A DNA stretch of 64,000 nucleotides from Macropodus opercularis. Its lineage: Eukaryota > Chordata > Actinopteri > Anabantiformes > Osphronemidae. This document shows positions 25,466 through 35,193 of this stretch, piece after piece. Where the stretch lies: NCBI GenBank assembly GCA_030770545.1, contig CM061098.1:12197001-12261000 (forward strand), given 5' to 3'. The notes beneath the pieces were generated by a model. It saw only the letters and a program-made list of their open reading frames with translations. It made no database searches and was not told where the DNA came from. A program made the position numbers and the translations under genes. The first letter of the stretch is position 1, and the number at the start of each line of letters is the position of its first letter.

Positions 25466-26380
25466 TAAGTGTCCAGAAGCCTTATATGGAGAGCTATTAA
25501 AAAACAACAACAAATAAACACAAACAACTCTCCCTGATTCTTTACAAAGCCCCTGAATTGTAACGAATGTTTTAGTTTATTAAAACACCATATGGTTCAT
25601 TAGACCATCTTAGATATGACTGGTTCCTCCACCACGTGCTCACCATGTAGCGATGTTTATTTATGTTGTTCCTTTCTAATGTGTTTCACAATAAAAACCA
25701 CAGCAAAAAAAACAACACTAAAACTAAGTGTACAGATGTCAGTGTCATCATAAAAAAAGCTTGTTGTGACCCCTACCACACTATTCTTCACATGCTCTCA
25801 CACTCTCACAATAGACAAATAGCAGCGTTACACTGTAGCATCGTTCTAGGATCATTGTTGAATGTTTTATTTAATGTTACATTTTAACTTCAGGGTGTGA
25901 AGTTAAAATCTACGAACACTGCACAATGGAATGGAATCCAAAATGCACCAAGATGCTTCAGATGAACCACCCAGAGTGGATGGAACCAGGTTGAGTTCAG
26001 TGTCGAACCAAAATACGGTACAACGTGTACAATAAGATGCATAAGATAAATTGTGTTTTTAGTTAGGATATTTCCTGCAAAGCAAATACTGCTCATCCTT
26101 TCAGGGGTCAGATCAAATCCATGATGCAAGATAGAGGGGTGGGTGATCTTTTAGATGTCATGCGCTTGCTTTTCAATTTTTGATTTCAAGTGCTCCTTGT
26201 ATGCCAGGATGTCCCTATTCCACTTTGTGATGGTTTGATTTTCACACACCCAGCCCTAGCTTCATTTGACATTTCCTATTAGTTTCACGGTTGATTCATA
26301 ACAACCGAGTTCGGATTGGATCATGTTATATTAAGTCAACACGTCTTGTGTTGCGGCTCGGCTAGCAGCAGTTGCGGCGC
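25466..26380. other. pdlim7-cltb intergenic region
   Basis: AT-rich sequence between divergently transcribed genes. Apart from the CArG box at its left end and the CTCF-like site at its right end I see no gene, RNA or recognisable repeat. Confidence 0.6.
25480..25489. promoter_or_regulatory. Perfect CArG box (SRF site)
   Basis: CCTTATATGG matches CC(A/T)6GG exactly. It lies 15 bp outside the right target-site duplication of the solo LTR, on the distal side from pdlim7. SRF control of pdlim7 is an inference from gene type and position. Confidence 0.45.
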
Positions 26381-26381
26381 G

Positions 26382-26400
26382 TGGCCAGCAGATGGAGACA
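26382..26400 (+). promoter_or_regulatory. CTCF-like motif between pdlim7 and cltb
   Basis: TGGCCAGCAGATGGAGACA matches the core CTCF consensus (CCASYAGRKGGC class) with about one or two mismatches. Its position between two head-to-head genes would suit an insulator. Motif evidence only. Confidence 0.35.
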
Positions 26401-26715
26401 AACCGCAACAAAAGGGGAAGCGGTACCCTTCAGGGTGCTGCCCTGCTCCATCGTCACAGTGACTGAACAAGTGAAGAAATCATGAATCATCAGTGAGTGA
26501 CGGCCTAAAATCGAAGCTTACATTGTTTTATTCCTGCATATTCAATTGCTCGCCTGGTTGCCTTCGTGTGTGTGATTAGAACAGCTACTCTTCCAGTTAA
26601 ATAGTATAAGTAGTTTGAATTAGCCAGACAACTGGTGGCCCGATTTGGGGGCTTCGGCGTGAAAGCTAGCTAAACCTGCCAGGCTCAGTTCAGCTTGTAA
26701 ACACTTTTGTGGAAG

Positions 26716-29560
26716 ATGGCTGACAACGGAGCGCATCCGATCGAAGAGGACCCGGCCGCGGCTTTCCTGGCTCAACAGGAGAGCGAGATAGCGGGGATCG
26801 AGAACGACGGCGACGGCTTTGGGGCGCTGGAAGGAGCGGACGACCAGCTGCCGTCTGCTAGCTACGGTATGACAAGTTTTTATACTCGGCTAGCATCGGC
26901 TAGCATCCAAACGAGCTAACTGGAGCCGGCTAACGGGTTCCGGTACACGGATGATAGGAGTGAGCGAGCGATGCCCCCGATCCGAGTGTGTTGCTTAACA
27001 TCAGCATCTCTAGTCTAGTTAGCCAAGGTTTGCTAAAGTAGCTTATTTAACTACAACAAAACGAGCGGGCCGTTAGCCACGCAGCCTAGCTAGCTGACGG
27101 CTTGTTACCCTGTCAGTCTGTGCGTCGCCTCACACTACTGTAAGTAAACGTAACAACTCGACTAAATGATGCCAAGTTAGCTAATAGCCAACGCTTTTGC
27201 CGGAAAACCGTGTGCTGCTAAGTGACAACGCTCCGGACAACATCGGCGGCCAAACAGGTGCTGCTGCATTTCTGAATGACAAGAGGAACAGGTTAGTAGT
27301 AAGTCGGCGAGCAGACGCACAGGAGGACGTGGAGCGAAGCTTAAACAGCAACGCTCTGAGAGAGTCGTCTAAATCTTTTCTCGCACTCCTTTCCACAATG
27401 TTAGGCGATTTCGGAGAAGAGACCGCTACAGTGAACGGGGACATATTTCAGGTGAGCACAACAGGTACCTCTAAGTTTCTGAAGACATTACAACAGGTCT
27501 TTCACGACCCCTTTCGTTTCTTTGTTATGTCTTTATGTGATGACGTGACCATCTTGCCTTACATGCGTGTACGCATCTGCATCAGCTGGTCTTGTTTCAA
27601 TGCCCTCCCACAGGAGTCCAATGGCCCAACTGACAACTATGCAGCCATCGCCCAGGTGGACATTCAGAGGCAAGAGCCGGAGAGTTTACGCAAGTGGAGG
27701 GAGGAGCAGAAGACGCGCCTGGAAGCATTAGGTGAACAAAGATATGAATCATAACTGTGTAATGCAGGTCCAGTGAGGTGGTGTCTGCTTCCGGTGGCAA
27801 CTGGATTCGCTTGTTTTATTCCAGTAGCGTAGATGGCATCTACTTCCCCACAATGCACTTATTTAGACGTAAATCACTGATTCAAACCGTTATCAGTGAC
27901 TGCGAAGTGTCTCGAATCACAGTTTAATGCTCACTACTGAAGATACGTTTTGAGGAAGTAGTGTATGCGGAAATCGTGGAATTCAAACACAGCCACATGG
28001 TCATTTAAAAATCTGTGTGAATTTTTCCTCTCTTTGGTTTTCACCGAATGTGCCGTTTTTGTTTTTTGCACCCAAACAAGATTCGGCTTCCAAGGCGGCA
28101 GAGGCTGAGTGGAGAGACAAAGCCAAAAAGGAGCTGGAGGACTGGCACGTACACCAGAATGAGCAGATGGAGAAGAACAAGGCCAACAACAGGTTAGTGT
28201 TTGACATGTCCTCTGTTAACATGCAGAGATGTAACAGTTGGTTTGTCATTATGATGTGATGATGTCGATTACACTGGAAAAAGTGCTACTGGCAGGTTGA
28301 ATTTTCTTCAGTAGATAAATGTTTTTTTACTGTGCATGTCAGGTCTGCCAGACGCAGTGTTTAACAACAGAAACATACATATCAGCCATAGATATTCACC
28401 CATTATATCGAGTAAATATGTTTTGTAGGTAATTGTTTATTCTAACAATGTACTACTTGTGCACCGTACTAGTCCTTATACTGCAGCCTTTCCCTTTTCT
28501 TAACCAAACAAAATGACTTTCTTACACACTTTCCAACACACTATTCAGTTCTGGCACAGTATCATTCTGAATGTGTGGCTCTAGATTTGGCCAGTCTCTG
28601 TGTTTGTAAAAGCACTGAGTGACAATCCTCTGAGATGCTACTACTCTGAATCTGTGTGTGTGGTTTAAATGCCTAGAGAGCAAAACAGGAGGTTTTCTAG
28701 TTGGCAGGAATACAAAGAGTAAATGTCATGGTTTTCACGCTACAGTCGAACACCACCAATAAACATCCTTTGCCATTTTCAGTCATATTCCTCAGCAACA
28801 GTGACGCTCACAGTACTACAGACTGGTTGTTTTTGGTCTTTACATGTTTACCATTTTCATGCACTGTTTCTCAGTCACTTGCATAATAATTTTAATGCAG
28901 ACCAGAACCTTTTTCTCCTTGTTGTTTACTGAATCTGTTCTTTCTTCTTCTTTTTTTCCTGCTTTCTTTGGCCTTGCTTCCATACTAGGATTGCTGACAA
29001 GGCTTTCTACAAACAGCCCAACTCTGATGTTATAGGCTTTGTGTAGGTTTAGAGTTGTTCTGCTTTTTAATGTTGTATGCATTTCACATCGTCTTAGCAC
29101 TGGTTAACTTTTATCTAATGCATGACTTCTCAGAAATTACCAGTCTATTTTGGAGACCTAGTTTTTCACAACCGTTTCTGGCTGTTGGCATTATTATTAT
29201 TTATTTACATAAACCATATATTTTTAGTGTACGGTTGGTATAAATAAATGCATGAATGATTGTATTGTCTTATGACTAGGTGGTGTTCATGTGATTTAGA
29301 TTTGTAGTAGAATGCTATATGGGGTCCAGGCAGGCTGCTGTTCTAAAATCCCTCATCAACTGATTTTACCCCCCCTCCCCATCTGCAGAGCATCAGAGGA
29401 GGCTTTGCTGGCAGAGAGCGATGGCGACAGTCCGGGAACCGAATGGGAGAGAGTAGCTCGTCTCTGTGACTTCAATCCAAAAACCAACAAACAAGCGAAG
29501 GATGTTTCACGAATGCGTTCCGTCCTCATCTCTCTCAAACAGACACCTCTAGTTCGCTAG
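26716..29560 (+). CDS. cltb: Clathrin light chain B, 5 constitutive exons plus one alternative exon (199/217 aa)
   Basis: Regulatory subunit of the clathrin triskelion; it binds the heavy-chain hub and recruits HIP1-type actin linkers at coated pits. Exons: 26716-26866, 27405-27451, 27614-27731, 28081-28192, [28989-29042], 29389-29560. All introns are GT-AG in matching phase. Near the N-terminus is the near-invariant light-chain motif EEDPAAAFLAQQESEIAGIE. Next come SNGPTDNYAAIAQVD and EPESLRKWREEQ leading into the heavy-chain-binding coiled coil, and the C-terminus has GTEWERVARLCDFNP and MRSVLISLKQTPLVR. The 18-residue optional exon, residues such as WRDKAKKELEDW, and the ending TPLVR point to CLTB over CLTA. 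The ATG at 26716 sits in a clean context (gaagATGGC). A TTG a few codons upstream is not a likely start. Confidence 0.93.
28989..29042 (+). CDS. cltb: Alternative (neuronal-type) 18-residue exon of cltb
   Basis: A 54-nt exon bounded by ag|GATTGC and GT|gtaggt. It starts with one base completing the AGG arginine codon and ends with two bases, so inclusion or skipping both keep frame with exon 29389. It encodes IADKAFYKQPNSDVIGFV, close to the insert that mammalian CLTB uses in neurons. In mammals CLTA has a longer 30-residue insert, so a single 18-residue exon supports the cltb identity. Tissue specificity in fish is inferred. Confidence 0.88.
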
Positions 29561-30899
29561 AGACGGTTGCAGGGAGGAATTCTGTCCTAGTAACATTGCC
29601 TTCTTCAGGTTTAAGCTCATGTCACATCAAAGTTTGTATGCCCCTTTCCATACCACGTCTGGTATGTTTGTAACTTTTCAGAACTTCTCGCCTTTCTCAA
29701 TGCCTATTATATTGAAATGATATACTTAACCTCACTCTCTTGTCAGAAGATGGATCGGTCTGTTTTTGAACCATCCTTTAGCTGGTCAGTTTTATTCACT
29801 GCTATACTTAAGAATATATTGTTACTGTAAGTTAAACATTTTATTTTCCCTTTAACTTATACATTACTAGGTCAATTTTACTGCATGGCTCAGTGTCCTA
29901 GATGCACACTTTTAGTTTTATAAATTAGCATTTTGGTCAATGACAAATACTTACTATTAAGGATTGTAACCATATATGCCTCTTATTGGTGTAAAATTCT
30001 AAACAAATGTTCCATTCATTCTTGTATTATATTACGCATTAGCTAGCATACCTTCCCTTACATGCATCAGCTTGTGGCCTTTTTGATCTAGCTCTTACTC
30101 CAGTTGGACTATTTAATGAGAAGGATTTCCTCTTCAATTAGGCAAGATATCAGCAAAAAAAACCTAAATAAAAAAACACAACCAAAGATTTGTGATACCA
30201 TCTAAACTTTAGAGTTCACCTGATTGACTTGTTTGACTTCAGTGTGGTTCAGCAAGTTTTATGTATCATTTGTGTTTTATTTCAGCATTAATAATTATGT
30301 GCATTGTTTCACATGTTGCCTATTGGAGACTAACAAATGAATGTTCAGAGGGAACTGGAAAACAGAGTATGAGCATCTAAAATAATTTGTCCCTAAATAT
30401 TTAGCAATTTTAAATGTTGACACTAGAAAGCCCTGAGGACGATCACTTTGATCAGATCATTTTTAGCTTCACACATCAGCTGGACAAACTCGAGCGTCAC
30501 ACTGATATTTTCATACGAGATGCAAATTTGTTAAAGCCGTGCTACAATAAAACTGATGTTTAACAGATGTACTCACTTTTTTCTTTTTAAGACAACATAG
30601 AAAGTGAAAGATGCAAAAACAAAACACCCTGAGCTAAGTTTAGTCCTTGTTTTCTATGAAGATGACAGTGCCACAATTGACCAAAATCTTCTACCACTTC
30701 TACATCTAATTTGATGAGGAGATTGCTTTTCTAACGCATCTGGAGTTCAACAATTGCCATGTAATTTCCAAGTCTGATTATTCAGTGCCTAGAGTGGATA
30801 CAGATCCTCCTCTTATTTAGATGTATTCATTCAGGTCATCACCATTACATCCATGTTCAAAATTTACAATGGTTATTTCTTTTTGTAAATAATCAGTTT

Positions 30900-30905
30900 A
30901 ATAAA
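30900..30905 (+). terminator. cltb: Candidate distal poly(A) signal of cltb
   Basis: AATAAA about 1.34 kb after the stop codon. Earlier alternatives exist (near 30168 and 30546). The interval 29561-30900 is AT-rich without coding signal and is read as 3' UTR. Confidence 0.4.
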
Positions 30906-30975
30906 AGGTGGTGTATGGAAAAAAATGTATCCATGTTTGTGCATTTGAGTTAAACTATTCAGAAAGGACAACGGG

Positions 30976-30981
30976 TTTATT
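30976..30981 (-). terminator. higd2a: Candidate poly(A) signal of higd2a
   Basis: Minus-strand AATAAA 240 bp beyond the higd2a stop. It lies only about 70 bp from the distal plus-strand signal of cltb, so the two transcripts meet tail to tail. Confidence 0.45.
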
Positions 30982-31220
30982 ATTTCTACTCCAAGACACA
31001 TTTCAGGTGTTGGATCAGTTCAGTAAAAACTACATGGCACTACCTGACCCCCCCAATTTGCAGTTTTAAATAATAAACAATATTTACCTCAATGGTAAAT
31101 GGAAGCTAAACAAAGCCAACGTAAGACATTATTCAGCTAACTGAGACAATAATCTGTCCTCTGAAAAGGTGGATTTGGGCTAATCCGAACTCAAACAAAC
31201 GTACAGAACGTGGACTTTCT

Positions 31221-31957
31221 TTACTGTTTGGATTTCATCGCTGTGGTAAAGACACCGATGATAATGGCAACGACAGTGAAGCCTTGAGCGAAGATACGTC
31301 CCCGCATCAGCATCTGGGACTGTCTAGTTTTCCCTTGATGGAAGGCGCGGAGACCATACAGCAGTGCTCCTGCTGTTCCCAAACATCCTGAAAAACAAAA
31401 TCACAAATTTAGACAGATGGTAACAATGCACCACACAGGTACTGAACAGATGGACTGGTGAAAAAAAAAAAAAAAAAAATCACACGTTCCCCCAACAATG
31501 ACATGTACATAGAACAGCCATGTCAGCACATTAAAAGGTTCTCACATAAAAGATACGCAAACAAACTGAGGCGATGACACTTGAATGAGACGCTGATATG
31601 ATGCCAAACAAAGTGATGTTGCATGACTCAGCAGAATTACTTAAAATGAACACCACCACCAGCTACAAGCAAACAAGTACAACATGAGCGACTTAATTAT
31701 CCATAACAGTGACATACACACAGCAACACAGTATTTCCTCCACTTTAGCGGTCGTGGGTGATGCTCTTGTGTAACTCACCTATGGGGACAAATGGGTTCT
31801 CCTTGGTTTTCCTCAGGAATTTTTCTTTTACGGTCTCATTTTTGGCCACCGGCAGAGGGCTGAAGCCTTCGATAGCTGGGGGCTCAGACAAATCAAACGT
31901 CACCGGTCCTGTTCGAGGGTTTTGCTGTGGGACCGCTGGTGTTGTGGCAGCAGCCAT
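31221..31957 (-). CDS. higd2a: HIG1 domain family member 2A, 2 exons, 114 aa
   Basis: Small inner-mitochondrial-membrane protein; the vertebrate HIGD2A family helps assemble complex IV and respiratory supercomplexes. Exons 31957-31780 and 31387-31221 join in phase at a glycine codon. Exon 1 gives a Pro-rich N-terminus and the HIG1 lead-in (IEGFSPLP, then KEKFLRKTKENPFVPIG). Exon 2 gives two hydrophobic helices (CLGTAGALLYGLRAF and GFTVVAIIIGVFTTAM) separated by a basic loop containing QSQMLMRGRI, and the conserved ending AMKSKQ. Length is close to the usual 106 residues. I chose the ATG at 31957 because it precedes an Ala-rich start like other family members; an upstream in-frame ATG at 31999 would add 14 residues of unlikely composition. 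Confidence 0.9.
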
Positions 31958-31981
31958 GTCTACCTCTGCACCACCAACCGA

Positions 31982-32916
31982 GGAAGTGCTAAACCACACT
32001 TCCGGTTACGCTTTGTCCCCAGCTCTTCATAATAAAAGCCCGGATATTTTAACACCGGAAATAGGACGTGACAATGTTATATCGCCTCCTGGTGTTCATT
32101 TAGCAAACTAGCACCGAGACAAATCAAACATACGGATTTCAATTTTACATTTAACTGCACTATAAAAAAATAAGAGCGTTCTGATTGAATGACCTGGGAG
32201 TAATAATTTAAATAATTACTGTTAGCACTATTATTAAGTGTTAAATAAAAAGCCACACGTATCAAACCGCTGTTTTTAGAGCTTCTGGGAAATACAAGAA
32301 CTAACTCGTCTCCTAGTATAAGACACTCCTGTTCTGGCCTTTTATTTCCTTCACAGCCATTTTGGATTAATTAATTATGGCCTCCAGGTTGAGCAAATCA
32401 ACTAGCATAGACAGGACTCATCTTTCAAGAGTTAGAGTGTAATACTAATGCTCATTCTGTAGAAAGACCTTAGTTGAGAAGTAGACAAAAAGGTCAGAAA
32501 AAAAAAACCCAGAATCTGAGCCAGGAAACTGCATGATTTCAGTAAAAGGGTTTAAAGTCTTGTTAAAAGGTGCAAAGACGTTCCAGAAAGCAGGTTTAGT
32601 GCAGAAATGTAGCCTTGGGTCAATGTTTACATTGCAGAAAAAGGGGTTTGATGGTTATACAGAATCATTGCATTATAAAAATCCTGCTAGGCGTGAGCTA
32701 TGATATTTTAATTTTAAAAGTGAGCTCCCACAGTCTCTGTCTATACAATAATGATCGACTGATCATGAGAGATAACGGTAGCAAAGATCACATTATCATA
32801 GAAATCAAACAAGTTACGTTTAAGTTTCAGCAGTACCTGATTCAAGAGGTATGTGGTCTGAAAACTGAAATGGGACACGTTGAATCAAAAGAACATAAAA
32901 AATACTTTTCAATCTT
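31982..32916. other. Short intergenic region between ankhd1 3' end and higd2a 5' end
   Basis: Head-to-tail spacing of under 1 kb between two minus-strand genes. It should contain the higd2a promoter on its left side. I looked for the EIF4EBP3 exon that lies downstream of ANKHD1 in mammals and saw no 4E-BP motif. Confidence 0.5.
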
Positions 32917-32922
32917 TTTATT
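32917..32922 (-). terminator. ankhd1: Candidate poly(A) signal of ankhd1
   Basis: Minus-strand AATAAA (within CAATAAAAAGATT) about 545 bp after the stop codon. The interval 32923-33465 shows no coding signal and is read as 3' UTR. Confidence 0.5.
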
Positions 32923-33465
32923 GAATATTAAGGTAAATATTTCACATTAATACAGGCTACATAAAGTAGAGCCACTATACGACATGAAATTTACTCTCAT
33001 TTTAACCCTTTTTAGTATGTAAACAATTATACATGTATTTACCACTCTAAAAGGTTCTGATTTCTGTTTAGGTAATCATCATCTAGTTCTGGGCCAAGTT
33101 TAAATAGCTACTTCATGTTGAGCCCCCTGCAGCCCAAGAACGGTGTACGTGGGTTTAAGTCAAAATCGCTAAACTATGCAGAGAATGAATCCTGTTGAAC
33201 AGGTATGCGCATGTTTGTGTGCATCATCAGGACACAGCTCTCGCCCAATTTCCTCTCTTTGTTTGAAATAGGCACATCAAAGAATGGTGTCAAGAGAACT
33301 CGGTTATTCAAACTCAGCTTTGTACTGCCAGGTCTCTACTAAAGTTACCATGTTGTACGCTTTTCTTTTTTCCTTTGTCTTATTCGGTCATTTTCGTCAG
33401 TTGGTATTTTTCCTGTTTGCGCTGTGAATCATGCGTCGTGTGCGTTCAGCTGCTGTGGACGTCAC

Positions 33466-35150
33466 CTAGTTGACATGGTTCAGGTGCACATGGGGTGGCC
33501 AAGTACCCGGCCACACCTGAAAGAAAACGTTAATTTGTTCTTAAATTGCACACCAGTGTAATGTCAGAAAAACAAAAGTGGAAGTTTGTGCATATGAACA
33601 GACTGCCTGGGTATAGTATTAGAGGAGAATACCTGCTGTTGTGGGTCAGAGTTATCTGTATTGTTTGGGACCACTTTGATGATGGGGCTCCATGCAGGGT
33701 CACCAGCGTGCAAACCATTGTACACTGGCCCTCCTGGCCCCTCTGCCATGGGAGGATGAGGGGGCAGCATGGTTCCTCCATACACTGACATAGGCATCCC
33801 CTGGAACAACGAAGAATGAGTAAATAGTAAAACTGTTCATAGAAAGAACATGGGTTAAATCAATTTAGAGCTCTGTGTTACCTTTGGGAAGTCCATGTAA
33901 CTGTTGGGCAAATGCTGAGGCTGGTGGTAACTGTTAGCAGGGTTTGCGATGCCCGTGTCATCCTGCTCCATGGGCTGGTGCTGAGAGAAGGCTGACTGCT
34001 CTGCCTGCAGCTGAGGGTGCATCATGTGGCTTCCCATCAGGGGCTGAGACCAACCTGACATGGCTTCTGTAACAGCCCACACAAAAGGTTACAGCCTTAC
34101 AACCATCAATGTAACATGGTTTTAGTGCTTTAAATCATAGTTAAATTCCACTGAACCAGTTCTCGTCTTAATTGTGAATAGGTTGCTCTAACCTGAAGCG
34201 CTGCCGACTCCAAATGACCAAATGCCTCCCTGTCCAACCGATGCCGTGTAGCTGGTAGTGAGAAGGGGTGGGTTAACTGAACCAGTCTGCCGAATTCTGG
34301 CCAGTCGCTCGGTGCCGATGGGTGGGGGAACTTTGCGGTCTTGCTGTGAGGAGTTGTCTGGTTTAGGCTGAGGAGGAGGTGCCACTGCTGAAGTGGAAAG
34401 AGGAGAGGATGACACCGTGGAGGGAGGTGGGACAGGTGATTCACCTGGTAGAGAAGAAAAAAAATAATCAGGACAGAGTTACACTGAAATTTTTGCAAAA
34501 GGATAATAAATCTGCACAGTAAAAGTGACTCACTGTGGAATAAAGGAATAACAGAAAATGGCCTTTAGGAGTAACAAGAAACTAGTTGCAGTGTGTGGAG
34601 ATACCTGATGTGGATGCACTCCATGGGTGAGGAGAAAAGTGCTGTCGGCTGAATGAGGGTGTGCCAACAGCTGTATGACCATGCAGATATACAGGGCTGC
34701 CAGTCATACTGGTGGCATAGCTGGTCAAAGCTATGGGAGCAAGTGAAAATTATTAATAATACACAGCAACTACCCAACCCTTGCTTATGTACATACAAGT
34801 CCTTACATAAAGACATATACAGACCCCTAAAAACACAAGGCTAAATTGGTTATGTTGCTCCATACTGACAATATTGAAAGTCAAACATCTGGTATGAGAA
34901 TTTCAGCTATTAACTGTTGTAAAATATCACCCACAGGCAGAAATAGTATAAAGTCAGATGGAGACTTTCTGCCACAGACAACAGATACCAAAACACTTCT
35001 CTGTCACATGTTCTAATACTTCACTTCATCACTTGAACATTGGCTCGTATTTTACCTCGTATGAATGATGCACTGTATGGAGAGCACCTTTTAAAATGAC
35101 TGGAGAGCACTTTTTAAATTTCATTGTACAAGTTACAGTGACAATAAAGA

Positions 35151-35193
<43 letters not shown>

